From: Rhodoluna sp.
GTDB taxonomy: Bacteria > Actinomycetota > Actinomycetes > Actinomycetales > Microbacteriaceae
Direction: 5' to 3'
Assembly (NCBI GenBank): GCA_024641985.1
Contig: JAHEBZ010000001.1
Coordinates: 297,490 to 361,489 of the forward strand
DNA: 64,000 nucleotides
Positions within the stretch are counted from its first letter, which is position 1. Each line of letters starts with the position of its first letter. The translations under genes were made by a program, and so were the position numbers. Below, piece after piece: positions 56,396-64,000 of this stretch. The notes beneath the pieces are model-generated. The model had not been told where the DNA came from, made no database searches, and saw only the letters and a list, made by a program, of their open reading frames with translations.

Positions 56396-57460
56396 ATGGC
56401 GTTTTCAGTGGCCGTCGCAGGCGCGAGCGGCAATGTCGGTGGCGAACTCCTTCGCCTGATTGCAAATCATCCTGATCTTGAATTGAAAACCGTTACGGCA
56501 AGCAGCATGGTTGGCCACAAGGTTTCAAGCCTGCATAGCTCAATTCCAAAATATGCCGACCTGGTTTTTGCACCAAACACTGCCGAGTCACTTAGCGGGC
56601 ACGACATCGTCTTTTTGGCGTTGCCGCACTCAAAATCTGCCGAGGTGGCCGAGTGGCTTGCATCCGACACCCTGGTGTTAGATTGCGGCGCCGACTTCCG
56701 TCTTGAAAGTGAATCAGACTGGCAGAAATTTTACGGGGGAGACCACGCCGGAAGCTGGACTTACGGCATGCCCGAGTTGGTCATCGACCCTTCTGGCACC
56801 AAGCAGCGCACATTGCTCAGTTCCACCAAGCGCATCGCGGTGCCAGGTTGCAACGTCACCGCCATTTCGCTTGGGTTGGCTCCTGCGCTTGCATCCGGTC
56901 TCGTCGAGCTTGACGACATCGTGAGTGTGCTAACAGTGGGCACTTCGGGAGCAGGCCGCGGAGCTACCGAAAATCTTTTTGCTGTCGAACCCACGGGTTC
57001 GGCAAACGCCTATCAGGTCGGCGGAATCCACCGTCACACTCCCGAGATAGAACAGAATCTTTCCAAGTCGGCAGGGGCTCAAATTCAAGTCTCCTTCACG
57101 CCGGTTTTGGCATCGCTAGAGCGCGGAATCCTCGCGGTTAACACGGCCAAGTTAAAGGCCGGGGTCACACTCAAAGATCTTCAGTCGGCTTATGCCACTC
57201 ACTATGCAAACGAGTCGTTTGTGAAAGTTTTGCCCGAGGGGCAGTTTCCCTCAACGGCAGACACGATCGGCCAAAATTTTGCCATCACCGGAATCGCGCT
57301 CGATGAGCACGCCAACCGATTAATTGCCGTTTGCGCAATTGACAACCTGGTCAAGGGCACTGGTGGCGCAGCCATCCAATCCATGAATATTGCCCTGGGT
57401 TTGGCCGAAAACACCGGCCTAGACGGCATTTCACTCTCAAAGAACGGCGCCAAATCATGA
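56396..57460 (+). CDS. argC: N-acetyl-gamma-glutamyl-phosphate reductase
   Basis: Reduces acetylglutamyl phosphate to the semialdehyde in arginine synthesis. 354 residues. N-terminal NADP site AGASGNVGGELLR, catalytic C152 in VPGCNVTAI, and GTSGAGRGA downstream. Ribosome binding site AAGGAG. First gene of argC-J-B-F-H; argJ overlaps the stop (ATGA). No ARG box recognised in the 39-nt gap after pheT. Confidence 0.95.
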   Translation: MAFSVAVAGASGNVGGELLRLIANHPDLELKTVTASSMVGHKVSSLHSSIPKYADLVFAPNTAESLSGHDIVFLALPHSKSAEVAEWLASDTLVLDCGADFRLESESDWQKFYGGDHAGSWTYGMPELVIDPSGTKQRTLLSSTKRIAVPGCNVTAISLGLAPALASGLVELDDIVSVLTVGTSGAGRGATENLFAVEPTGSANAYQVGGIHRHTPEIEQNLSKSAGAQIQVSFTPVLASLERGILAVNTAKLKAGVTLKDLQSAYATHYANESFVKVLPEGQFPSTADTIGQNFAITGIALDEHANRLIAVCAIDNLVKGTGGAAIQSMNIALGLAENTGLDGISLSKNGAKS

Positions 57461-58611
57461 CAGTAACCGTTGCAAAAGGGTTCGTGGCTGCAGGTGTGCC
57501 AGCCGGCCTCAAAAAGTCGGGAAACCGAGATCTTGCCCTGGTTCAAAACTTAGGGCCACTAAATGCTGCGGCAGCGGTCTTCACCACCAATCGATGCCAG
57601 GCAAACCCAATCATCTGGAGCAAGCAGGTAATCGTTGACGGCGAGGTTGCCGCCATCGTGCTCAATTCAGGTGGCGCCAACTGCTACACCGGGGCGCAAG
57701 GTTTCCAAACCACTCATTCAACTGCAGAGGTCGTTGCCGAAAAACTAGGTGTTTCAGCCGGCGATGTGCTGGTGTGCTCTACCGGTCTGATTGGCGAGCA
57801 ACTTGATTTGGCTAAGCTCACTTCGGGTGTCGCTGCGGCGGCCGCACAACTTAGCGACCAGGGCGGTCAAATGGCTGCCGAAGCAATCATGACTACCGAT
57901 TCGGTGTCTAAAACCGCAAGTCACCTCAGCAAAGATGGTTGGTCTATCGGCGGCATGGCAAAGGGTGCGGGCATGCTTGCCCCGGGGCTTGCCACAATGC
58001 TTGTGGTCATCACTACCGATGTCGTGGCCGACAGCAAAATGCTCGATCGCGCGCTTCGAGCCGCAACCCGGGTCACCTTCGATCGACTCGATTCAGACGG
58101 TTGCATGTCTACCAACGACCAGGTAACACTCATGGCTTCGGGGGCTAGCGGCATCAGCCCGGCCGAGGCCGATTTCACTTCTGCGCTTACCGAGGTGGCA
58201 ATGAGCCTCGCGCTGCAATTGCTTCGCGATGCTGAGGGTTCGAGCCACGACATTGCCATTCAGGTTGTCAACGCGGCAACCGAAGAAGACGCCGTTGAAG
58301 TCGGGCGTTCAGTAGCTCGAAACAACTTGTTCAAAGCTGCTATCTACGGAAATGACCCAAACTGGGGTCGCATTCTTGCAGCAGTAGGCGTGACTCAAGC
58401 TGCTTTCGATCCATACGACATAGATGTCGAAATTAATGGCGTCAGCGTGTCTCGTAAAGGTCAACCCGACCAATCGAGAGACCTAGTCGACCTCACTCCG
58501 CGCGAAGTTTCCATCCGGATTTCCTTGAATGCCGGAATCTGTGCGGCTACTGTTTTCACCAACGATCTAACCCACGAATACGTCGAAGAGAACAGCGCAT
58601 ACTCGAGCTAA
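57457..58611 (+). CDS. argJ: Glutamate N-acetyltransferase / amino-acid N-acetyltransferase
   Basis: Recycles the acetyl group from acetylornithine to glutamate and may also use acetyl-CoA. 384 residues. Self-cleaving precursor: the nucleophile is T180 in [13 protein letters not shown], generating two chains. Conserved [10 protein letters not shown] and [11 protein letters not shown] are present. Overlaps argC and argB. Confidence 0.95.
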   Translation: MTVTVAKGFVAAGVPAGLKKSGNRDLALVQNLGPLNAAAAVFTTNRCQANPIIWSKQVIVDGEVAAIVLNSGGANCYTGAQGFQTTHSTAEVVAEKLGVSAGDVLVCSTGLIGEQLDLAKLTSGVAAAAAQLSDQGGQMAAEAIMTTDSVSKTASHLSKDGWSIGGMAKGAGMLAPGLATMLVVITTDVVADSKMLDRALRAATRVTFDRLDSDGCMSTNDQVTLMASGASGISPAEADFTSALTEVAMSLALQLLRDAEGSSHDIAIQVVNAATEEDAVEVGRSVARNNLFKAAIYGNDPNWGRILAAVGVTQAAFDPYDIDVEINGVSVSRKGQPDQSRDLVDLTPREVSIRISLNAGICAATVFTNDLTHEYVEENSAYSS

Positions 58612-59504
58612 TGATTCCTTCAGAAGAACAAGACCACTCACTTGCCCGCATAAAAGCCGAAACACTAATCGAATCTTTGCCTTGGCTAGAGGCCTTTCAC
58701 GGCAAGGTAGTGGTGGTCAAATTTGGCGGCAACGCCATGGTAGACGAAGAGCTGCAGCGCGCTTTCGCCCAAGACATGGCCTATCTGCGATGGGTTGGCA
58801 TTAAGCCAGTGGTTGTTCACGGTGGCGGCCCACAAATTTCCGCACGACTTGCCGAGCTCGGCATCGAGAGCGAGTTCCGCGGTGGTTTCAGGGTCACTAC
58901 CGACCAAACCATTACCGTGGTTCGTGATGTGCTCAGAAATCAAATTAGTGCCCAGATTGCCGACCTAATCGAACGCGCTGGCGCCGAAGCCACCATCATG
59001 TCGGGCGAAGATGCAAACCTGTTCAAGGCCGAAAAGACTGCGCTAAATTCCGATGCCGGCCCGGTCGACATTGGTCTGGTCGGCGAGGTAACCGGGGTCA
59101 ACCCGCGCATCGTTTTCGAGGCCCTCGATGCCGGTCGCATTCCAGTCATTTCTACGGTTGCGCCAAGTGTGCAGGGTGAGTTGCTAAACGTTAACGCAGA
59201 TCTAGCCGCCGCCGCTCTAGCCGTTGCCTTGGGTGCCGAAAAGTTGATGGTGCTCACCGATGTGCCGGGCCTTTACAGCGATTGGCCAAACCGTGATTCT
59301 CTAGTTTCCGAAATCGGGGTGGCCGAGCTTCAAGCGCTTCTGCCCAAACTAGAGTCGGGCATGATTCCCAAGATGCAGGCCTGTCTGCAGGCCGTTCAAG
59401 GCGGTGTCCCGCGTGCGCACATCATCGATGGCCGAACACCGCACAGCATCCTTCTAGAGATTTTCACTGTGACCGGCTTTGGCACAATGGTTCAACCCGA
59501 CTAA
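58611..59504 (+). CDS. argB: Acetylglutamate kinase
   Basis: Phosphorylates N-acetylglutamate. 297 residues. Phosphate-binding [15 protein letters not shown] and [10 protein letters not shown], plus [11 protein letters not shown] and the C-terminal GTMV motif. The N-terminal helix before residue 20 is typical of arginine-sensitive hexameric forms, so feedback inhibition is likely. Overlaps argJ. In most actinobacteria argD follows; here a 47-nt gap leads straight to argF. Confidence 0.95.
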   Translation: MIPSEEQDHSLARIKAETLIESLPWLEAFHGKVVVVKFGGNAMVDEELQRAFAQDMAYLRWVGIKPVVVHGGGPQISARLAELGIESEFRGGFRVTTDQTITVVRDVLRNQISAQIADLIERAGAEATIMSGEDANLFKAEKTALNSDAGPVDIGLVGEVTGVNPRIVFEALDAGRIPVISTVAPSVQGELLNVNADLAAAALAVALGAEKLMVLTDVPGLYSDWPNRDSLVSEIGVAELQALLPKLESGMIPKMQACLQAVQGGVPRAHIIDGRTPHSILLEIFTVTGFGTMVQPD

Positions 59505-59521
59505 ACCCAAAGGTTTAGGCT
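59501..59521 (+). promoter_or_regulatory. Hairpin and candidate internal promoter between argB and argF
   Basis: CTAAACC (59501-59507) can pair with GGTTTAG (59512-59518), and TAGGCT at 59516-59521 matches the -10 boxes seen elsewhere in the window. It falls exactly where argD is missing and could let argF-argH be transcribed separately. Confidence 0.4.
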
Positions 59522-59551
59522 ATTTAGCTTCACCAAGAGAACGGAACGAAA

Positions 59552-60472
59552 ATGGTTCGCCACTTTCTAAAAGACGATGACATAACCGCTGCAGAACAAG
59601 CAGAGATTCTTCGTCGCGCTCTCGAACTCAAGAAAGCCCCTTATTCGGTTCGCCCGTTCGAGGGCCCCAAAACGGTTGCACTCATTTTTGACAAGACTTC
59701 CACTCGCACCCGGGTTTCATTCGCGGTTGGCGTTGCCGATCTTGGTGGCGTGCCGCTAATCATCGATAGCCAGAGCAGTCAGATGGGCGCCAAAGAGTCG
59801 GTCGCCGACACCGCAAAAGTTCTCGGTCGTCAGGTTGCCCAAATTGTGTGGCGCACATACGCGCATGAGGGTCTAGAAGAGATGGCCGCAAACGCCGGGG
59901 TGCCGGTAATCAACTCGCTTAGCGACGATTACCACCCATGCCAAATCCTTGCCGATTTGCTCACCATCAAAGAGCACAAGGGCGAATTGGCTGGCCTAAA
60001 GATCGCCTACGTTGGCGATGCGGCTAACAACATGGCTAACAGTTATTTACTCGGATGTGCCCTGGCCGGTATGAATGTTGCCGTAGCGGGGCCGACTGGT
60101 TACCAACCGGCGAGCCAAATTGTGGCCCGAGCCGAGCAGATAGCAAAAGCCACCGGCGGTTCGGTTGAAGTTGTTGCTGAACCTGTCGCGGCCATAACCG
60201 GTGCCGACGTAGTGGTTACCGACACCTGGATTTCAATGGGGCAAGAATCAGAAAAGGCCCAGCGCCTCGCCGACTTTGCTGGCTTTACCATCGATGCCGA
60301 CCTCATGACGCACGCCAAACCCGATGCAATTTTCATGCACTGTTTGCCCGCCTATCGAGGCTACGAGGTTAGTGCCGAAGTAATCGATGGCCCCCAGTCG
60401 GTTATCTGGGATGAAGCCGAAAACCGCCTGCACGCGCAAAAGGCCCTCATGGCCTGGCTCGCGCAGCACTAA
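59552..60472 (+). CDS. argF: Ornithine carbamoyltransferase
   Basis: Makes citrulline from ornithine and carbamoyl phosphate. 306 residues. Carbamoyl phosphate motif [22 protein letters not shown] and ornithine motif HCLPAYRG are all intact. Ribosome binding site region GAACGGAACG. A hairpin with an embedded TAGGCT lies upstream. argH follows at 25 nt; argR and argG, often between them, are absent. Confidence 0.95.
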   Translation: MVRHFLKDDDITAAEQAEILRRALELKKAPYSVRPFEGPKTVALIFDKTSTRTRVSFAVGVADLGGVPLIIDSQSSQMGAKESVADTAKVLGRQVAQIVWRTYAHEGLEEMAANAGVPVINSLSDDYHPCQILADLLTIKEHKGELAGLKIAYVGDAANNMANSYLLGCALAGMNVAVAGPTGYQPASQIVARAEQIAKATGGSVEVVAEPVAAITGADVVVTDTWISMGQESEKAQRLADFAGFTIDADLMTHAKPDAIFMHCLPAYRGYEVSAEVIDGPQSVIWDEAENRLHAQKALMAWLAQH

Positions 60473-60497
60473 ATTTAGAACACAACCGAAGGAACCA

Positions 60498-61907
60498 ATG
60501 AGCTCTCATTCAGCAGGATCAAACGCACTCTGGGGTAGCCGATTTGAAGGAGGCCCGTCAGACGCACTCGTGGCGCTAAGCCGCTCGGTGCACTTCGACT
60601 GGCGATTAGCCTCATACGATATCGCCGGCACTCGTGCTCACATCAAAGGTTTACTGGCCGGCGGTTACTTAACCGAGGCCGAATACGACAAGTTGGATCG
60701 CGCGCTAGTTGCTTTATTGGAGCGCGTTCAGCAGGGCAGTTTTCAGCCGAAGCCTTCTGACGAAGATGTTCACTCGGCTCTTGAGCGCGGATTGCTTGAG
60801 ATTGCAGGTGCCGAAATTGGTGGCAAGGTTCGCGCTGGCCGCAGCCGAAACGACCAAATCGCGACACTGATTCGCACTTACCTGCTCGATCAAGCCAATG
60901 TCATCGGTGGGTTGCTAATTGAGCTGATCGATATTTTGGTAACCCGAGCCGAAGAAAACCTTGGTGTTGCCATGCCTGGCCGCACACACTTTCAGCACGC
61001 CCAGCCGGTGCAGCTTTCACACCACCTGCTTGCCCACGCGTGGCCATTGGTGCGCGATCTCGAACGATTGCACGACTGGCGCAAACGCGCCAACCTATCG
61101 CCTTATGGCGCTGGCGCGCTCGCCGGAAACACGCTTGGCCTTGACCCAAACCTAGTTGCCGCTGAACTTGGGTTGGCTGGTCCAACCCAAAACTCAATCG
61201 ATGCAACTTCGAGCCGCGATGTGGTTGCCGAGTTTGCTTTCATTGGCACTCTGGTTGGCATCAACCTTTCCCGCCTGTCCGAAGAAATCATCATCTGGGC
61301 AAGCGCCGAGTTCAATTACGTCAAACTTCACGACAGCTACTCAACCGGGTCGTCGATCATGCCGCAAAAGAAGAACCCCGATATTGCCGAATTGGCCAGA
61401 GGAAAATCTGGCCGCCTAATCGGCGATCTAACCGGGTTGCTTGCAACGCTCAAGGGTCTTCCGCTTGCATATAACCGCGACCTGCAAGAAGACAAAGAGC
61501 CGGTGTTCGACATCGTCGACACTCTCACGGTTCTGCTTCCGGCTTTCAACGGCATGGTTGCCACGTTGCACTTCAACACCGATCGCCTCGAAGAGTTAGC
61601 TCCGCAGGGCTTCTCGCTGGCCACCGATGTCGCCGAGTGGCTTGTCAAGAACAAGGTTGCCTTCCGCGATGCGCACGAGATCACCGGCAAGTTGGTTTCA
61701 TACTGCGAGCAACACAATCTGCAGCTCCACGAGGTGCCCGATGCCGACATGGCGGCGATTTCGCATCACCTAACTCCAGATGTTCGCGATGTTCTCACCG
61801 TGGCCGGTTCGATTAAGGCTCGCGCTGGCGCTGGCGGCACGGCGCTGCCAAGAGTTCTCGAACAAATCGCGGCACTTCGCAAAATCGCGCCAAAGCGAGA
61901 GGCATAA
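60498..61907 (+). CDS. argH: Argininosuccinate lyase
   Basis: Final arginine step, splitting argininosuccinate to arginine and fumarate. 469 residues from the ATG at 60498 (ribosome binding site GAAGG); the frame runs back into argF without similarity. Fumarase-superfamily signature [19 protein letters not shown] with the catalytic Ser loop, and [12 protein letters not shown] are intact. Its substrate is made by argG, which must be elsewhere in the genome if the pathway works. Confidence 0.96.
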   Translation: MSSHSAGSNALWGSRFEGGPSDALVALSRSVHFDWRLASYDIAGTRAHIKGLLAGGYLTEAEYDKLDRALVALLERVQQGSFQPKPSDEDVHSALERGLLEIAGAEIGGKVRAGRSRNDQIATLIRTYLLDQANVIGGLLIELIDILVTRAEENLGVAMPGRTHFQHAQPVQLSHHLLAHAWPLVRDLERLHDWRKRANLSPYGAGALAGNTLGLDPNLVAAELGLAGPTQNSIDATSSRDVVAEFAFIGTLVGINLSRLSEEIIIWASAEFNYVKLHDSYSTGSSIMPQKKNPDIAELARGKSGRLIGDLTGLLATLKGLPLAYNRDLQEDKEPVFDIVDTLTVLLPAFNGMVATLHFNTDRLEELAPQGFSLATDVAEWLVKNKVAFRDAHEITGKLVSYCEQHNLQLHEVPDADMAAISHHLTPDVRDVLTVAGSIKARAGAGGTALPRVLEQIAALRKIAPKREA

Positions 61908-61909
61908 CC

Positions 61910-63217
61910 TTGTCAACACCAACCAATCTGGCCGCTCAATCCAACGACCCGGCTTTTCAAGACCTGTGGCATGAGCTTCAGTGGCGTGGGCTAATAGCTC
62001 TTTCTACCGACGAAGACGCGCTACGAAAGGCGCTCAACGAAACCCAAATCACTTACTACATCGGGTTCGATCCAACTGCGCCCAGTTTGCACCTCGGAAA
62101 CCTGGTGCAGTTGCTGATCATGCGCAGGCTGCAGCTTGCGGGGCACAAACCCATCGCACTAATTGGCGGCTCTACCGGCTTGGTCGGCGATCCGCGCCCA
62201 ACAGCAGAGCGCACTCTAAACACTCGCGAAACCGTGGCTGAATGGGTCGAAAAGCTCGGCGCCCAAGCAAAACGCTTTCTAAACTTCGAGGGGCAGAACC
62301 CAGCAATCCTGGTCAACAACCTTGACTGGACAGCCCCGCTGAGCGCGATCGATTTCCTGCGCGATATCGGCAAATACTTCAGGGTCGGCACAATGCTCAG
62401 CAAAGATGCCGTTTCCGCGCGGCTAAATTCAGAGCACGGAATCAGTTACACCGAATTTAGTTATCAAATACTTCAGGGCTACGACTACCTCGAGCTATTC
62501 CGCCGTTACAACTGCACTTTGCAGATGGGCGGCAGCGACCAGTGGGGCAACCTCACCTCCGGCACCGACCTGATTCGCAAGGTCGAAGGGGCAAGCGCAC
62601 ACATATTGGCAACTCCACTGATCACAAACAGCGACGGCAAAAAGTTCGGCAAGTCAGAAGGCAATGCGGTCTGGTTAGACGAAGAGTTCACTTCGCCTTA
62701 CGCGTTTTATCAGTTCTGGTTGAATGTCGAAGACGCCGATGTGGTTGATCGGCTAAAGGTATTTACATTCTTGTCGAAAGCCGAAATCGAAGATCTAGCC
62801 GAACAAACTGCAGCAGCGCCATATCTGCGCGCGGCTCAAAAGCGTTTGGCTCTCGAGGTAACCACTTTGGTTCACTCCCGACAGGCAGCCGATGCAGCCA
62901 TTGCCGCCGCCGCCGCCTTCTTTGGTCAGGGCGAACTTTCCGACCTAGATGCCGCAACTCTAAAGTCAGCATTGGGTGAACTTCCAAATACCACGGCACC
63001 CTTAGGCTCACCAATCACTCAGCTTCTAGTCGAAACCGGCCTAGTAGACAGCATCAGCGCTGGTCGCCGAGCAATCAAAGAGGGTGGCGTTTACCTAAAC
63101 AACGTGAAAATCACGGATGAGGCGGGGGAGTGGGCCGATCTTCTCCAAAATGAGTTCGCAGTCTTGAGAAGAGGCAAAAAAACTTTGGCAGGAATATTTA
63201 AAGCCAAAACCCAGTAA
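61910..63217 (+). CDS. tyrS: Tyrosyl-tRNA synthetase
   Basis: Class I synthetase for tRNA-Tyr, 435 residues, start TTG at 61910 behind a GAGAGG ribosome binding site. HIGH-type motif PTAPSLHLGNL near residue 60, KMSKS-type motif KFGKSEGN, and a C-terminal S4 RNA-binding domain (SAGRRAIKEGGVYLNN). It begins 2 nt after argH and is followed by a strong hairpin and the rRNA operon leader, the usual actinobacterial position. Confidence 0.96.
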   Translation: MSTPTNLAAQSNDPAFQDLWHELQWRGLIALSTDEDALRKALNETQITYYIGFDPTAPSLHLGNLVQLLIMRRLQLAGHKPIALIGGSTGLVGDPRPTAERTLNTRETVAEWVEKLGAQAKRFLNFEGQNPAILVNNLDWTAPLSAIDFLRDIGKYFRVGTMLSKDAVSARLNSEHGISYTEFSYQILQGYDYLELFRRYNCTLQMGGSDQWGNLTSGTDLIRKVEGASAHILATPLITNSDGKKFGKSEGNAVWLDEEFTSPYAFYQFWLNVEDADVVDRLKVFTFLSKAEIEDLAEQTAAAPYLRAAQKRLALEVTTLVHSRQAADAAIAAAAAFFGQGELSDLDAATLKSALGELPNTTAPLGSPITQLLVETGLVDSISAGRRAIKEGGVYLNNVKITDEAGEWADLLQNEFAVLRRGKKTLAGIFKAKTQ

Positions 63218-63230
63218 ATACGCGGGTTTA

Positions 63231-63261
63231 TCGGGCATTCGCACTTCGTGCGGGTGCCCGA
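63231..63261 (+). terminator. Hairpin after tyrS
   Basis: TCGGGCATTCGCAC (63231-63244) pairs with GTGCGGGTGCCCGA (63248-63261) around TTC, a 14-bp stem with two G-T pairs. No T-run follows, so it may be a weak terminator or an RNA end stabiliser. Confidence 0.6.
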
Positions 63262-63610
63262 AAGTCGTTTAAAACGAGGCAAAAAATGACAAATTCTAGA
63301 AAAATTTGACAAATTTTCGAGAAATATTCGCAAAAGCAGGCAATAAAGCCGAAACTGCGTCGTTGAACGTGAGGTGAAATCCTTATAAACACTGGCATAT
63401 CGAGCAGCCGCAAATTACTTTCGACTTCGATTTGACATCACCGTTATCGCAACGTAATGTTTTACCTGTTGCCCAAAGCTTGGAAGTATCCGCAGAGATC
63501 ACCAGCTCAAGAGCCACAAATCCTAAACCAGGTCAAAAAGCCTCTTGCAGGCTTATGTCTTTGTGTCTAAGATTGAAAACCTTCCCAGAAAATTGGTTAG
63601 CGTGTCAGAT
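63262..63610 (+). other. AT-rich spacer before the rRNA promoter, no gene
   Basis: About 350 bases without a credible gene. It contains the palindrome AAAATTT-GAC-AAATTTT (63301-63317), a second TGACAAATT just upstream, and A/T tracts that could act as UP-element-like or curved DNA for the rRNA promoter. A 60-codon frame at 63432 has no gene-like features. Confidence 0.5.
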
Positions 63611-63638
63611 TTGACAAGTTACCAAAACATGGTAAGTT
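63611..63638 (+). promoter_or_regulatory. Candidate rRNA operon promoter
   Basis: Perfect -35 TTGACA (63611-63616), 16-nt spacer, TAAGTT (63633-63638), about 250 nt before the mature 16S. The spacer holds the ACCA..TGGT palindrome. Confidence 0.6.
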
Positions 63639-63693
63639 AGTGAAGTTGCCTTGGAGGCGAGTCGGAAGACAAACTCCCAGGAGCATCCGATCC

Positions 63694-63714
63694 TTGAGAA
63701 CTCAACAGCGTGCA
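63694..63714 (+). promoter_or_regulatory. rRNA leader antitermination-like element
   Basis: The sequence beginning TTGAGAACTCAACAGCGTGC closely resembles the conserved leader element (box A region) upstream of actinobacterial, including mycobacterial, 16S genes. It would recruit the Nus complex; NusA is encoded at 8070. Confidence 0.6.
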
Positions 63715-63724
63715 CAATGTCGAT

Positions 63725-63848
63725 ACCAAGAACCTCTTGGTTATTTAGGCTTGCCTAAATAAGCAGAGAAAACATTATGGTTAGACAGATTGTCAGACAA
63801 TCTATTTAGTCAGATCAAGCTACATGCCCCATTTTCCGGGGCTGATGT
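63725..63848 (+). ncRNA. Structured 16S precursor leader
   Basis: Consecutive hairpins: ACCAAG/CTTGGT (63725-63741), TTATTTAGG/CCTAAATAA (63741-63762), AGATTGT/ACAATCT (63787-63803) and GCCCC/GGGGC with ACAT/ATGT flanks (63822-63848). Some probably take part in processing by RNase III together with sequences beyond the 16S gene, outside the window. Confidence 0.5.
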
Positions 63849-63888
63849 AAAAAACTTGAGTCGCAGCTTGCTGTGATTCAAAAAAACT

Positions 63889-64000
63889 TTTACGGAGAGT
63901 TTGATCCTGGCTCAGGACGAACGCTGGCGGCGTGCTTAACACATGCAAGTCGAACGATGAAGCTGGAGCTTGCTCCGGTGGATTAGTGGCGAACGGGTGA
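63889..64000 (+). rRNA. rrs: 16S ribosomal RNA, 5' end (partial)
   Basis: The universal 16S start AGAGTTTGATCCTGGCTCAG begins at 63896, equal to E. coli position 8, which places the mature end at about 63889. It is followed by GACGAACGCTGGCGGCGTGC and TTAACACATGCAAGTCGAAC as in high-GC Gram-positives. The gene runs off the right edge. The variable V1 stem (GAAGCTGGAGCTTGCTCCGG region) is suitable for taxonomic placement. Confidence 0.98.

Noticed and set aside
63432..63614. Sixty-codon frame upstream of the rRNA promoter
   Set aside because: No ribosome binding site, no leaderless signature, no recognisable similarity, and it runs into the promoter.

Overview
The window is a dense stretch of core chromosome from an actinobacterium. 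It most likely comes from a small-genome member of the Microbacteriaceae, such as the freshwater Rhodoluna/Aquiluna type. This taxonomic call is an inference. It rests on base composition near 50% GC by eye, very tight gene spacing, typical actinobacterial gene orders (dxr-rseP-ispG-proS-nusA-infB, dapB..thyX..dapA-rnj-ftsK-pgsA-cinA-clgR-recA-recX-miaB-miaA-dapF, lexA divergent from a LysM gene, hisCBHA, infC-rpmI-rplT, argCJB-F-H-tyrS-rrn), and a 16S rRNA start at the right edge. I see no phage, IS element, CRISPR array, tRNA or toxin-antitoxin pair.

Layout. 1-2501: end of a polyamine ABC transporter (potB-potC), convergent with gabT. 2579-13892: isoprenoid enzymes dxr and ispG, the protease rseP, proS, then nusA-rnpM-infB-rbfA-truB. 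13957-18917: a phosphate uptake block in the unusual order pstC-A-B-S followed by a PstS-like lipoprotein, with candidate PHO boxes in front of pstC and pstS. 18946-22051: ribF, small membrane or unknown proteins, rpsO. 22373-32953: pnp, an M16 protease, lysine/cell-wall genes dapB and dapA, thyX, a thioredoxin/DUF4395 pair, a SulP transporter, RNase J. 33015-42763: ftsK, pgsA, cinA, clgR, recA-recX, miaB, miaA, dapF. 42760-46123: a methyltransferase divergent from hflX, and lexA divergent from a LysM protein. 46140-50477: hisC-B-H-A and an SseB-like gene. 50517-56356: infC-rpmI-rplT, an rRNA methyltransferase, pheS-pheT. 56396-63217: argC-J-B-F-H and tyrS. 63218-64000: rRNA operon leader and the first 112 bases of the 16S gene.

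The genes form housekeeping modules: translation, RNA decay (pnp, rnj), SOS repair (recA-recX, lexA and its LysM partner, with three LexA boxes), phosphate supply, and lysine, histidine and arginine synthesis. The arginine cluster lacks argD, argG and argR.

The most striking pattern not captured by gene calls is promoter grammar. At many operon heads a TAnnnT -10 box sits exactly 6-7 nt before the start codon with no ribosome binding site, which implies leaderless mRNAs. The methyltransferase/hflX pair shares a symmetric bidirectional version. Other points worth a look are a probable ATC start codon for infC behind a structured leader, a PstS-like lipoprotein that has lost the phosphate-binding motifs, and a primary PstS without a lipobox. 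I found no clearly new multi-gene system; the window is mostly ordinary and well conserved.
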